Source: Sulfurimonas sp. SAG-AH-194-C21 (GTDB lineage Bacteria > Campylobacterota > Campylobacteria > Campylobacterales > Sulfurimonadaceae). Taken from it: a stretch of 64,000 bases of DNA. How positions within the stretch are numbered: the first letter of the stretch is position 1; each line of letters starts with the position of its first letter. Where the stretch lies: NCBI RefSeq assembly GCF_029215985.1, contig NZ_JAEMVC010000005.1, forward strand, positions 41,733-105,732, given 5' to 3'. Positions 18,101-26,903 of the stretch are shown in pieces. A program made the position numbers and the translations under genes. The notes beneath the pieces are model-generated. The model made no database searches, was not told the origin of the DNA, and saw only the letters and a list, made by a program, of their open reading frames with translations.

Positions 18101-20203
18101 TTGAGTAAACTAAGTAAATACACTGTTTCACTTGATGGTGAAAATGTGCTTGCAAAGCGCTTAGAGATAAAAGAGTATTTTAACAATACTAATGATTTAT
18201 TTGAGAAAGTTTTTGAAGTTTTAAAAGATGATAGTGTATTTTATAAAAAGTCAGAAATAACTCGCCACCCAATGATATTTTACTTCGGTCATACTGCTAC
18301 ATTTTTTATAAATAAGCTTATGAGTATGAAGATTATAACTGAGCGGATAAACGCAGAGTATGAATCTGTTTTTGCTGTTGGTGTGGATGAGATGGCTTGG
18401 GATGAGATGGATGGTAGTAAATATAACTGGCCATCAGTTAAGGAAGTTCGAGCTTATAGAAAAAGGGTAAACACTCTTGTAAATGAACTCATAGAGGATT
18501 TACCTTTAACACTTCCAATCACAAAAGAGTCTCCTATGTGGGTTGTCCTTATGGGAATTGAGCATGAGAGAATTCATCTAGAGACTTCTTTAGTACTGCA
18601 CCGTCAAATGCCAATAGAGTTAGTTAAAGATGTAGAAGAGTTTAAAGCATGTACTCATAGCGGACTCGCACCAGAAAATGAGATGATGGATATAAATGCA
18701 GTAGATATTCGACTTGGAGTTGATAACTCACATCCTGTATACAGTTGGGATAATGAATATGGTGTTTATAATGAGTGTGTAGCGAGTTTTAAGGCTGCTA
18801 AATACCTTGTCAGTAATGGTGAATACCTCGCTTTTGTAAAAGATGGTGGGTATGAGAATGAAGAGTTTTGGGATGATGAAGGTAAAGAGTTTTTAAAAAA
18901 TACTAAAGCTTTTCATCCATCATTTTGGGTAAAAGAGAATGATACTTATAAGTACAGAACACTTTCTAATATCATAGATATGCCACAAGACTGGCCAGTG
19001 GATGTCAATGCACTTGAAGCAGAGGCATTTTGTCGTTATAAAAGCCAAAAAGATGGCATTACATACCTCTTACCAAGTGAAGCAGAATATAGAGCTATTT
19101 ATGAACAAGCAGGGTTAAAAGATATACCTGTATTTCATGAGAGTAGGGCAAATCTTGATTTCTATCATTTTGCATCATCATGTCCTGTAAATGAATTTAA
19201 TTTTAACGGAATTTATGATGTAGTTGGTAATGTATGGCAGTGGAGTCGTACACCTATGAGAGCGTTTGAAGGATTTAAAGTTCATGAGGCATATGATGAC
19301 TTTTCAGTACCAACATTTGATGAGAAACATGCTCTAATACTCGGTTCATCATGGGCAAGTAGTGGTAATCTTATCACAAAACATTCGCGTTATGCATTTA
19401 GAAAACACTTTTATCAAAACGCAGGTTTTAGATATGTAATAAGTCAAAAAAAGGAAGAAGAATTGTCAGATGATATATATGAAAGTGATGAGTTAGTTTC
19501 ACAATACTGTGAGTTTCAATATGGAGCTTCGCATTTTGGAGTAGAGAATTTTGCACAAAGTACAGCAAGAGTTGCAAGTGCATTTGCAGTTAATAATAAA
19601 AAAGCACTTGATTTAGGTTGTGCAACTGGACGAGCAACATATGAGTTAGCTCGTGAGTTTGACACGGTTGAGGGAATAGACTTCTCAGTGCGTTTTGTTC
19701 AAGCTGGAGCGAAACTAAAAGAAGATGGTTATCTCGCGTTTAGCACTAAAGAAGAGGGTGAAATAGCTGTACAAAAAAAGATTACTATCGAAGAGTTAGG
19801 ATATGAAAAACTCAAAGAAAAAGTCTCTTTTTGGCAGGGTGATGCTTGTAACTTAAAGCCAAACTTTACGGGATACGACTTAGTAATGGCAACTAATCTG
19901 ATAGACAGGCTTTATAATCCTAGACTATTTTTAGACACAATTGATGAGAGACTAAACGAAGATGGTATATTAGTTATCACTTCTCCATACACTTGGCAAG
20001 AAAGTTCTACTGCAAAAGAGTTTTGGCTTGGTGGTTTTACTAACGAGAAGGGTGAAGAGGTAAAAACAATTGATTCACTTACTACTATTTTAGGTGAAAA
20101 ATTTGAGCTTATTCATACTCAAGATTTAGAGTTTGTTATCAAAGAGACTGCTAGAAAGTATCAGCATACTATCTCTGAAGTTAGTGTTTGGAAGAAAAAG
20201 TAA
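18101..20203 (+). CDS. ovoA: 5-histidylcysteine sulfoxide synthase / mercaptohistidine N-methyltransferase (OvoA)
   Basis: Iron enzyme that joins cysteine and histidine with oxygen to give 5-histidylcysteine sulfoxide, and then N-methylates the later product, in ovothiol A biosynthesis. The 700 residues show the three expected parts. The DinB-like domain has candidate iron ligands His 64, His 155 and His 159 (HERIHLE). The formylglycine-generating-type domain (about 200-440) includes YLLPSEAEYRAIYEQAG and NGIYDVVGNVWQWSRTPM. The C-terminal methyltransferase (from about 470) has ALDLGCATGRATYELA. The TTG start follows AAGGTAG. It overlaps the downstream lyase gene by 16 bases, so ovothiol production is strongly implied. 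Confidence 0.92.
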   Translation: MSKLSKYTVSLDGENVLAKRLEIKEYFNNTNDLFEKVFEVLKDDSVFYKKSEITRHPMIFYFGHTATFFINKLMSMKIITERINAEYESVFAVGVDEMAWDEMDGSKYNWPSVKEVRAYRKRVNTLVNELIEDLPLTLPITKESPMWVVLMGIEHERIHLETSLVLHRQMPIELVKDVEEFKACTHSGLAPENEMMDINAVDIRLGVDNSHPVYSWDNEYGVYNECVASFKAAKYLVSNGEYLAFVKDGGYENEEFWDDEGKEFLKNTKAFHPSFWVKENDTYKYRTLSNIIDMPQDWPVDVNALEAEAFCRYKSQKDGITYLLPSEAEYRAIYEQAGLKDIPVFHESRANLDFYHFASSCPVNEFNFNGIYDVVGNVWQWSRTPMRAFEGFKVHEAYDDFSVPTFDEKHALILGSSWASSGNLITKHSRYAFRKHFYQNAGFRYVISQKKEEELSDDIYESDELVSQYCEFQYGASHFGVENFAQSTARVASAFAVNNKKALDLGCATGRATYELAREFDTVEGIDFSVRFVQAGAKLKEDGYLAFSTKEEGEIAVQKKITIEELGYEKLKEKVSFWQGDACNLKPNFTGYDLVMATNLIDRLYNPRLFLDTIDERLNEDGILVITSPYTWQESSTAKEFWLGGFTNEKGEEVKTIDSLTTILGEKFELIHTQDLEFVIKETARKYQHTISEVSVWKKK

Positions 20204-21378
20204 TGGCTTATGACTTCTCTCGTAGTGCTTGTAGAAAAGATACAAATGCAGAGAAGTATACTCTAAGAAAAGAGCTTTTTGGTACAGAGGATGTGCAACC
20301 CGTTTGGGTGGCAGATATGGATATAGATACTCCTGATTTTGTATTAAACGCAGTGAAAGAACGACTAGAACATCCGATAGTGGGATATGAAGAAGTACCA
20401 ACTAGTGCTTTTAATGCACAACGTGCTTGGATGAAGAAAGAGCATGGATTTGAATTTGAACTAGAAGATATGTTTTACTCTCATTCTGTAGTGGCTTCTA
20501 TGTGTGTGGCTATTGAAGCTTTTAGTAAAGAGGGTGAAGGTGTGATAGTACAAACTCCTGTTTATTCTCCTTTTTTTCATTCTGTACTTGGGTTAAATCG
20601 TGAACTGATAAAAAATCCTCTTAAAGTAAATGATGATGGTATTTACAGTTTTGATATAGAAGATTTAAAATCAAAAATAATACCAAGCACAAAACTTCTT
20701 TTACTCTGTTCTCCTCATAATCCTGTCGGACGTGTATGGAAAAAAGAGGAACTTGAGGCTATTTTAGAAGTTTGTATCGAGTATAATATAGTTGTTTTTG
20801 CAGATGAGATACACTCTGACTTAGTATATGTACCAAACAAACATATACCTTTTGCTACTCTTAGTCAAGAAGCTAAAAAAATTACACTTACAGCCATCGG
20901 TGTTGGAAAAACATTTAATATGGCTGGCTTTGCTATGAGTAGCGTAGTCGTTGAAGATGAAGATTTGAGAAAAAAGTTTAAAGTGGCTTACGATAAAGTA
21001 CACTTTGCACAAGGTGCAGTACTTTCGCATGTAGCATATGAAGCGGCATATAAAGAGGGAAAAGAGTGGGTAGAAGAGTTGAGAATTCATCTATATAAAA
21101 ATTATGAGATGCTTAAAAATGTATGTGAAAAATATCCAAAACTTATAAAAATCACACCTATTGAGGGAACATATTTAGCTTGGCTTGATTGTCATGGTTT
21201 AGCGCTTCGTGATAAAAAGTTAAGAGAATTTTTTATAGAGGATGCTAAACTTGGACTAAACGCGGGAATAAGCTTTGGACGAGAGGGCTCTAGCTACATG
21301 CGTTTGAACTTTGCAGTATCAAGTGAAAAAATGTTAGAGATAATTAAGAAGTTAGACAAAGCACTTTCGCTAAAATAA
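20188..21378 (+). CDS. ovoB: PLP-dependent C-S lyase, probable 5-histidylcysteine sulfoxide lyase (OvoB)
   Basis: MalY/PatB-type PLP enzyme of 396 residues, with PVWVADMDIDTPDFV, CSPHNPVGRVWKKEEL, FADEIHSDLVY and the PLP lysine in GVGKTFNMAGFAMS. In ovothiol synthesis a lyase of this family cleaves the OvoA product to 5-thiohistidine. The direct overlap with ovoA is the main reason for assigning that role; by sequence alone it could be a cystathionine beta-lyase. A start at 20203 (ATGGCTTATGACFS region, ATG GCT TAT) is also plausible and would remove the overlap with the ovoA coding sequence apart from the stop. Confidence 0.82.
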   Translation: MEEKVMAYDFSRSACRKDTNAEKYTLRKELFGTEDVQPVWVADMDIDTPDFVLNAVKERLEHPIVGYEEVPTSAFNAQRAWMKKEHGFEFELEDMFYSHSVVASMCVAIEAFSKEGEGVIVQTPVYSPFFHSVLGLNRELIKNPLKVNDDGIYSFDIEDLKSKIIPSTKLLLLCSPHNPVGRVWKKEELEAILEVCIEYNIVVFADEIHSDLVYVPNKHIPFATLSQEAKKITLTAIGVGKTFNMAGFAMSSVVVEDEDLRKKFKVAYDKVHFAQGAVLSHVAYEAAYKEGKEWVEELRIHLYKNYEMLKNVCEKYPKLIKITPIEGTYLAWLDCHGLALRDKKLREFFIEDAKLGLNAGISFGREGSSYMRLNFAVSSEKMLEIIKKLDKALSLK

Positions 21379-21403
21379 CACTTACAATAATAAGGATACT
21401 AAT

Positions 21404-21625
21404 TTGACAAGAATTGACTGGGATGAATACAAAGAACATAAAAAAATGAGTGTAAGAAATGACAACTTTGAAAAACTTATAGAGTTTATGAAGAGTTACT
21501 ACAACATGCATAATCCAGATGAACTATTTGAGACATTAAAAAGTGATGATATAGCTGAGATGATGTTAAGTAAACGCTCTATTACAGACTCATCAAAAAT
21601 GGAAAAGTTTTTAGAAAGATTTTAG
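21404..21625 (+). CDS. Small hypothetical protein in the ovothiol operon
   Basis: 73 residues, not recognised. Hydrophilic and charged, with no membrane segment; the pattern of DWDEYKEHKKMSVRND at the start and DELFETLKSDDIAEMMLSKRS later suggests a mostly helical cytoplasmic protein. The TTG start is supported by AAGGAT about 7 bases upstream. It lies 25 bases after ovoB and 3 bases before the next gene, so it is probably cotranscribed with the ovothiol genes, but a functional tie is not shown. Confidence 0.6.
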   Translation: MTRIDWDEYKEHKKMSVRNDNFEKLIEFMKSYYNMHNPDELFETLKSDDIAEMMLSKRSITDSSKMEKFLERF

Positions 21626-21628
21626 ATT

Positions 21629-22054
21629 TTGAATGATTTAGAGAGCATAGAAGACTTTATTAAACGCCATCATGTGATGAGTTTAGCTACATCAATTCCC
21701 TATGAAATAAGTGTCTGTTCTCTCTTTTTTTCCTATGACAAAAAAACAAAAAGTTTTATAGTTGCAAGTAGTGACGAAACTCTCCATATAAAACATATAC
21801 TTCAAAACAAAAACATAGCAGGGAATATCTTACTTGAGACAAAAAATGTAGCTGAGATACAAGGTCTACAATTTAGAGGAGAGTTTAGTCCTTTAGAAGA
21901 TAAAGATTTAGAAAAGCACTATTTTCAAGACTTCCCTTATGCAAAAGAAATGTCACCTAAACTCTGGCAGATAAAAGTAAAACACTTTAAACTGACAGAT
22001 AATACTTTAGGGTTTGGTAAAAAGATACTCATTGACTTAGAAAAAATTAGTTAA
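21629..22054 (+). CDS. Pyridoxamine 5'-phosphate oxidase-like (YhbP-type) protein
   Basis: Small split-barrel protein of 141 residues. The N-terminal FIKRHHVMSLATSIPYEISVCSLFFSYD and the IAGNILLETKNVAEIQGLQFRGEF block are typical of the flavin/heme-binding PNPOx-like superfamily, closest in feel to the YhbP/UPF0306 group. Ligand unknown. TTG start, 3 bases after the preceding gene. The 3' end overlaps the convergent tex gene by 8 bases. Confidence 0.65.
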   Translation: MNDLESIEDFIKRHHVMSLATSIPYEISVCSLFFSYDKKTKSFIVASSDETLHIKHILQNKNIAGNILLETKNVAEIQGLQFRGEFSPLEDKDLEKHYFQDFPYAKEMSPKLWQIKVKHFKLTDNTLGFGKKILIDLEKIS

Positions 22055-24143
22055 GACTCAATCCAACTTTGTCTTTATCTATAGAGACTACTTCAATTTG
22101 GGGAAGGTATTGATTAAGTGAAAGCACTTCTAACGGGTGTTTAATTCTTTTGGCACTCATTTTTGAGATATGAATCATACCATCGTTTTTAAGCCCAATA
22201 TCCACAAACGCACCAAAGTCAGTTATGTTACGTACAATTCCTGACACAAAACTACCCTCTTTAAGCATTTTTATATCTGTAAGTCCTTCTTTAAAAGGGA
22301 TGATAGGCAGGTCTTCTCTAGGGTCAAAACCTGGTTTTTGCAACTCTTTTATGATATCTCTAAGTGTTGCTTCACCAGTACCTAAAGCTTGTGCAGTCTC
22401 TTTAATGTTTAAAGTGTCTAAGTCTAGTTTGACTAAACTCTTAGCTATCTCATAACTCTCAGGGTGGATTCCACTGTTATCAAAAACATTTTTTGTATCT
22501 TTGATACGTATAAATCCTGCTGCTTGCTCATAGGCTTTTTTACCTAAACCTTTTACTTTTAAGAGTCCATTTTTACTAGTAAAGTTTCCATTCTCATCTC
22601 TATAAGTGATGATGTTTTTTGCGATTTTCGCACCAATTCCTGCTACATGAGAAAGAAGGGATGCTGAAGCGGAGTTTATATCTACTCCTACTCTGTTTAC
22701 AAGGTCACTAGTCACATCATCGAGTCTTTTTTGTAAGAGTTTTTGGTCTACATCGTGTTGGTACTGTCCTATTCCAAGAGATTTTGGGTCTATTTTTACA
22801 AGTGTTGCCATTGGGTCACGAAGTCTTTGGGCTATTGAAATCGCCCCTCTTATAGTTACATCCAAGTTTGGGTACTCATCTTGGGCGAGTTGAGAAGCTG
22901 AGTAAACTGATGCTCCTGCTTCAGAGACGACTGTGTACTTGAGGTTAGTTTTTTCTTCTTTGTTTATTTTTGCAAAGAACTCTTGTGTCTCTCGTGAGCC
23001 TGTACCATTACCTATGGCTATCCCAGTTATATTGTACTTCTGTGATAGTCTCAAAACAACTTTTTTAGAGTTTTCATAGTCATTTCGTGGTTGTGTGGGA
23101 TAGATAACTGCAGACTCTAAATAGTTTCCATTTTCATCAATGACGGCTAGTTTACAGCCACTCACAAACGCAGGGTCTACACCTAAAAGTACCATTTTAG
23201 TCACCGGTGGAGTCATGAGAAGTTGAGAGAGGTTTTTTCCAAAAACAGAGATAGCTGCAATGTCGGCTTTTTCTTTGAGTTCGTTTTGCACTTCTCTCTC
23301 AATGGATGGAAGAAGTAAGCGTTTAAGTCCATCTTTGTAAGCTAAAAAGAGTAAGTCTTTTGAACTTGAAGCATCTTTAGGGATTTTATAGCGTTTGATG
23401 TTTTCTAAGATTCGTTCTGTATCTACATTTATTTTTACTGACAACTCTTTTTCTTTAACCCCTCGCATGATGGCAAGGTATCTATGAGACGGAATATAGG
23501 CTACTTTTTGAGAACTAGGAGCTAGGTTTTTATAAACGCCAGACTCATTAAAAGTTTTTGTTTTTTTTGTCTCAATCAAACCATACTGTAACATTGAGTT
23601 TCGTATAGCTTCTCTTTCCCTTACTTGTTCAGCATATCTTTCAGCAAGAATATCTTGTGCACCTTTTATAGCTTCATCAACAGAAGTCACATCTTTTTTT
23701 ACAAACCTTTTAGCTTCGTTCATGAAGTCGTTTTTTGAAAGTCTTGCACTTTGTAGGATGTTTGCTAAAGAACTTAAACCCTTTGCCATGGCAACAGTTG
23801 AGCGAGAAGACTTTTTCTCTTTGTAGGGTCTATAGATACTCTCTAAAGTCCTAAGATCATCAGCCACTTCTATACTTCTTTTAATACTATCTGTTAAAGT
23901 GGCACGTTCGGCTATCAAACGCGAGACTTCTTCTTTTCGCTCTAGTAGTTTTTTAGAACTAAGGTAAATAGTCTCAAACTCACGAAGTACTTCATCATCA
24001 GCTCCACCCGTCATCTCTTTACGGTATCTAGCGATAAAAGGAATAGTTGAACCCTCGTCCAAAAGTTTTAAGATATTTTGTATTAGTTGAGATTTGAGTG
24101 AAGTTTTTTTTACTAGGGCTGAAACTAAGTTACTTGATGACAT
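22047..24143 (-). CDS. tex: Tex-family RNA-binding transcription accessory protein
   Basis: Cytoplasmic nucleic-acid-binding protein of 698 residues. Domain order is canonical: N-terminal helical domain with LLDEGSTIPFIARYRKEMTG, a YqgF/RNase H-like domain in the middle (LLGVDPAFVSGCKLAVID, IAIGNGTGSRETQ, SEAGASVYSAS), helix-hairpin-helix motifs (LLSHVAGIGAKIAKNIITYRDENG), and a C-terminal S1 domain (GSFVSGIVRNITDFGAFVDIG). Length is slightly below the usual 720-780. Roles reported for the family include transcription and toxin gene expression. Confidence 0.92.
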   Translation of the reverse strand: MSSSNLVSALVKKTSLKSQLIQNILKLLDEGSTIPFIARYRKEMTGGADDEVLREFETIYLSSKKLLERKEEVSRLIAERATLTDSIKRSIEVADDLRTLESIYRPYKEKKSSRSTVAMAKGLSSLANILQSARLSKNDFMNEAKRFVKKDVTSVDEAIKGAQDILAERYAEQVREREAIRNSMLQYGLIETKKTKTFNESGVYKNLAPSSQKVAYIPSHRYLAIMRGVKEKELSVKINVDTERILENIKRYKIPKDASSSKDLLFLAYKDGLKRLLLPSIEREVQNELKEKADIAAISVFGKNLSQLLMTPPVTKMVLLGVDPAFVSGCKLAVIDENGNYLESAVIYPTQPRNDYENSKKVVLRLSQKYNITGIAIGNGTGSRETQEFFAKINKEEKTNLKYTVVSEAGASVYSASQLAQDEYPNLDVTIRGAISIAQRLRDPMATLVKIDPKSLGIGQYQHDVDQKLLQKRLDDVTSDLVNRVGVDINSASASLLSHVAGIGAKIAKNIITYRDENGNFTSKNGLLKVKGLGKKAYEQAAGFIRIKDTKNVFDNSGIHPESYEIAKSLVKLDLDTLNIKETAQALGTGEATLRDIIKELQKPGFDPREDLPIIPFKEGLTDIKMLKEGSFVSGIVRNITDFGAFVDIGLKNDGMIHISKMSAKRIKHPLEVLSLNQYLPQIEVVSIDKDKVGLSLN

Positions 24144-24221
24144 TATTATTCCTTACTATATATGTTTGTATTATACTTGCTATAAACAGTAGTTTCATTA
24201 ATAATATAGTATTATTCTAAC

Positions 24222-25241
24222 ATGAACATAGATGATAGTATAAACGCAAGTGCACACATAAATATAAGAAGTATAGTTGAAGATGTTTTTGAGCATAATG
24301 ACACTCAAAACGCAGTAGTAGTCTATGACACAAACTCTAGTCTCTCTAACATTTTATATAAGGCTTATAAAGCTGTACTCCCACAAGCTACTTTCATCGA
24401 CTTTGATACAACTCCGCCAGAAGAAATCCTAGAAATATTAACAGCCTTAAACGAGTCAGACTTTGTTGCTCTTATCCAGTCGACGAACTTTCGTTTAAAT
24501 GCTTTTAGAATACGAGTAGAACTTTTTAAACGTAAGATAAAAGTCATAGAACATCCTCATGTAAGTCGTATGAGTGAGGAGGAGATTCCTGCATATATAG
24601 ATTCTTTACTCTATGATAAAGAGTATTATAGAGGTGTTGGGTATGCACTTAAAGAAAAAATAGATAATGCTAATGGTGGCGTGATAGAAAGTGATGGTGA
24701 GTATCTTTATTACGACTCTGCGTTTGAGAGTACGAAACTCAACATCGGAGATTATTCTCAAATGGCAAACACAGGTGGACAGTTTCCTATAGGTGAAGTT
24801 TTTACAGAAGCAAAAGACTTAGAAGCACTTCACGGTAGGGTGAAAATATCGGTCTTTAGTAACACTACATATAGAACCAACAAACCAGATACTTCGGCTA
24901 TCCTCATCATAGAAAAAGGGAAAGTGATAGCAACTGAGAACACAACACCTGCGTTTGATGAAGTCCTTGATCTCATTCGTGAGGGTGAGGGAAGTATACA
25001 AGTACGAGAACTAGGCTTTGGTCTCAACCGTGCGTTTAGTAAAACGCGAGTAGTAAGTGACACGGGAACTTATGAGAGAATGTGTGGTGTTCACCTCTCG
25101 CTTGGTCGAAAACATGGAATGTATGCAAAACCGGGTATAAAAAGAGGTGAGGGAAAGTTTCATGTAGATGTGTTTGTGGATATAACAACAGTGAAACTAG
25201 ACGATGAAATTATTTTTGAAAATGAAGCTTGGGTTGTATAG
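24222..25241 (+). CDS. M29-like (thermophilic) aminopeptidase family protein
   Basis: 339 residues. I place it near the M29 metallo-aminopeptidases because motifs occur in the right order: QFPIGEVFTEA (cf. NxPxGEVFTAP; Glu 192), RELGFGLN (Glu 263), YERMCGVHLSLG (Glu 285, His 291) and KFHVDVFVD (His 314, Asp 316). These would supply all metal ligands of the family. The N-terminal half (about 1-150) differs from classical M29 enzymes. It would remove N-terminal residues from peptides, but substrate and activity are inference. Divergent from tex with a 78-base gap. Confidence 0.6.
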   Translation: MNIDDSINASAHINIRSIVEDVFEHNDTQNAVVVYDTNSSLSNILYKAYKAVLPQATFIDFDTTPPEEILEILTALNESDFVALIQSTNFRLNAFRIRVELFKRKIKVIEHPHVSRMSEEEIPAYIDSLLYDKEYYRGVGYALKEKIDNANGGVIESDGEYLYYDSAFESTKLNIGDYSQMANTGGQFPIGEVFTEAKDLEALHGRVKISVFSNTTYRTNKPDTSAILIIEKGKVIATENTTPAFDEVLDLIREGEGSIQVRELGFGLNRAFSKTRVVSDTGTYERMCGVHLSLGRKHGMYAKPGIKRGEGKFHVDVFVDITTVKLDDEIIFENEAWVV

Positions 25242-25242
25242 T

Positions 25243-25470
25243 CTAAACTTCTTGTAGCTTTTTTCTTAGAAGTGCATTAATAAGTGTTTGATATGGAACT
25301 TTTTTTTCACTTGCCATCTTTTTGAAAAAAAGAACTATATCATTGTCTAGTCTTAGTGAAACAGGTATCTTTTTAGGTTCATAAAATCTACCACGAACAC
25401 CACCACTAAAGTCATACTCATCAAGCATCTCATAGTCATCAAACTTTTCTCTTTCTTTAATGTTGCTCAT
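25243..25470 (-). CDS. brnA: BrnA-type antitoxin
   Basis: DNA-binding antitoxin of the BrnT-BrnA module. 75 residues from the ATG at 25470, chosen because AAAGGA lies 6-7 bases upstream; a longer frame up to 25506 exists but lies deep inside the toxin gene. The C-terminal VSLRLDNDIVLFFKKMASEKKVPYQTLINALL region is the ribbon-helix-helix fold typical of BrnA. Expected to neutralise BrnT and repress the operon. It overlaps the toxin gene by 14 bases. Confidence 0.88.
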   Translation of the reverse strand: MSNIKEREKFDDYEMLDEYDFSGGVRGRFYEPKKIPVSLRLDNDIVLFFKKMASEKKVPYQTLINALLRKKLQEV

Positions 25471-25741
25471 AAAAAATCCTTTCTTTTTGATTGGCTTTTC
25501 TTGCACTTATGATTCTGATGATTTCTTCACCGTTCTCATCAAAAAACATGTTAGCAACTACTAAGATTTTATCTTTTGAAGTTGTTCCTAATGTTATCCA
25601 TCGTTCTTCAAAATAATCAAAGCGATGGTCAAGTTTTGAAATATGCATAGGATCTAAAAAAACTTCTTTTGCTTCATCAAAACTAACTTGATGATTTTTA
25701 ATGTTTAAGATGTTTTTCTCATCATTCCATTCAACTTTCAA
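25457..25741 (-). CDS. brnT: BrnT-type ribonuclease toxin
   Basis: Type II toxin of the RelE-like fold, 94 residues. Family landmarks are present: WNDEKNILNIKNHQVSFDEAKEVFLDP, the DHRFDYFEERWITLGTT block containing catalytic-region Arg/Glu residues, LVVANMFFDENGEEIIRIISARKANQKERIFY. The module order, toxin first and antitoxin second, is the known brnTA arrangement. Family members cleave RNA and inhibit translation. Full length with no sign of decay. It marks the start of the 10-kb defence region. Confidence 0.92.
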   Translation of the reverse strand: MKVEWNDEKNILNIKNHQVSFDEAKEVFLDPMHISKLDHRFDYFEERWITLGTTSKDKILVVANMFFDENGEEIIRIISARKANQKERIFYEQH

Positions 25742-25767
25742 AGTAAGCCTTTTATCTATATACTTTA

Positions 25768-25797
25768 ATTATAGCAAAATTGTATTTACAATGTCAA
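25768..25797 (-). promoter_or_regulatory. Consensus promoter and palindromic operator of brnTA
   Basis: On the minus strand TTGACA (25792-25797) and TATAAT (25768-25773) are 18 bases apart, both perfect. Between them, at 25779-25792, lies the inverted repeat ATTGTA-TT-TACAAT. A dimeric ribbon-helix-helix antitoxin bound there would block polymerase, which fits known BrnA autorepression. RNA would begin about 20 bases before brnT. Confidence 0.7.
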
Positions 25798-25892
25798 TAT
25801 ATATGCAGTGAGTATAACATTCGTCATTAGCGATAATTTTCCTTCATGTGAATTAATCACTCCTCGTATTTATTGTGTGTTTCATATCACTT

Positions 25893-26903
25893 TCAATCTT
25901 TATCTAACTCTTGAATCAAGATGTCAAAATCACTTTTATATGATTTGTCTTGAATGACTTTATATTTTTCAAATTCACTGATAGCAAACTCTTTTGCAAT
26001 TACGGCTGTAACCTTTCCTGCATCTTGTAGAATATCTCGTTCGTTAAATTGTAAAAAAGCATTGAGTTTTTGACTCCAATCTTTCATAGTCATAGGTATA
26101 TTTCTCTCAGCTTGGTCTTGCGCATAATCTAGATACATAGTTACAATTCTATTTAATGTATTTAGCTCTTTTTCTTGTAAATAATTTTTTGCAATAATCA
26201 CATCAGTTTTTCTAACTCTTCCCTTTGGTGCATTTTTCCAAGTGGTTAGCCCCATATTTTCATTTATATGATTTGCTCTTGAGTATATTATCTCCGCTGC
26301 TGTTTATTTTGTGATAGCCCAATGTAGTTTATTTTGAACAGTTTCGAAAAACTCTTTTGTATCTAAGGAGTTTTTATCATAGTCAATACTACACTCAGCA
26401 TAAATATCCGTAATCTGCTGATAAAACCTTCTCTCACTAGAACGAACATCTCGTATTCTCTTAAGTTATTCTCTAAAATAATCTTTTCCAAATACCTGCT
26501 CTGGATTTTTTAAGAGTATATCATCCATGGTAAAACCCTTAATGATATACTCTTGAAGTCGCGAAGTTGCCCACTGTCTAAATCGTACACCTTGGATAGA
26601 TTTCACCCTATATCCAACTGAAATGATAGTATCAAGATTATAATAATTTGTAGGTTTAGTAGAAAAATCGGTTTTTCCGATTTTTCTCATAGATACATCT
26701 TTTTCTAGCTCTCCATCTTTGTAAATATTTAAAATATGCTCATTTATAGTTGAACGACCTTTTCCAAAAAGATCCGCCATCTGCTCTATAGTAAGCCATA
26801 TGTTTTCATCTTGAAGCAGAACATCTACTTTGACGTCATTATTATCTGATTTATAGATTAAAAACTCTACTGTTGAGTTTCTTATGGTTAGTTTTTTATT
26901 CAT
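25893..26903 (-). pseudogene. RhuM-family gene with two in-frame stop codons
   Basis: Reading one frame from ATG 26903 to the stop at 25893 gives 336 residues interrupted by TAA at 26466-26468 and 26304-26306. The translation aligns end to end with the intact RhuM protein at 30618-31631 (337 residues), including SSERRFYQ.ITDIYA, YDKN, VQNK.HWAI, TAAEIIYS and MGL.TWKN.P.G. At the first stop the paralog has Gln (EEQLERI), and both stops differ by one base from CAA. The N-terminal helix-turn-helix part (about 35-70) is intact and could still be made as a 145-residue fragment. Confidence 0.85.
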
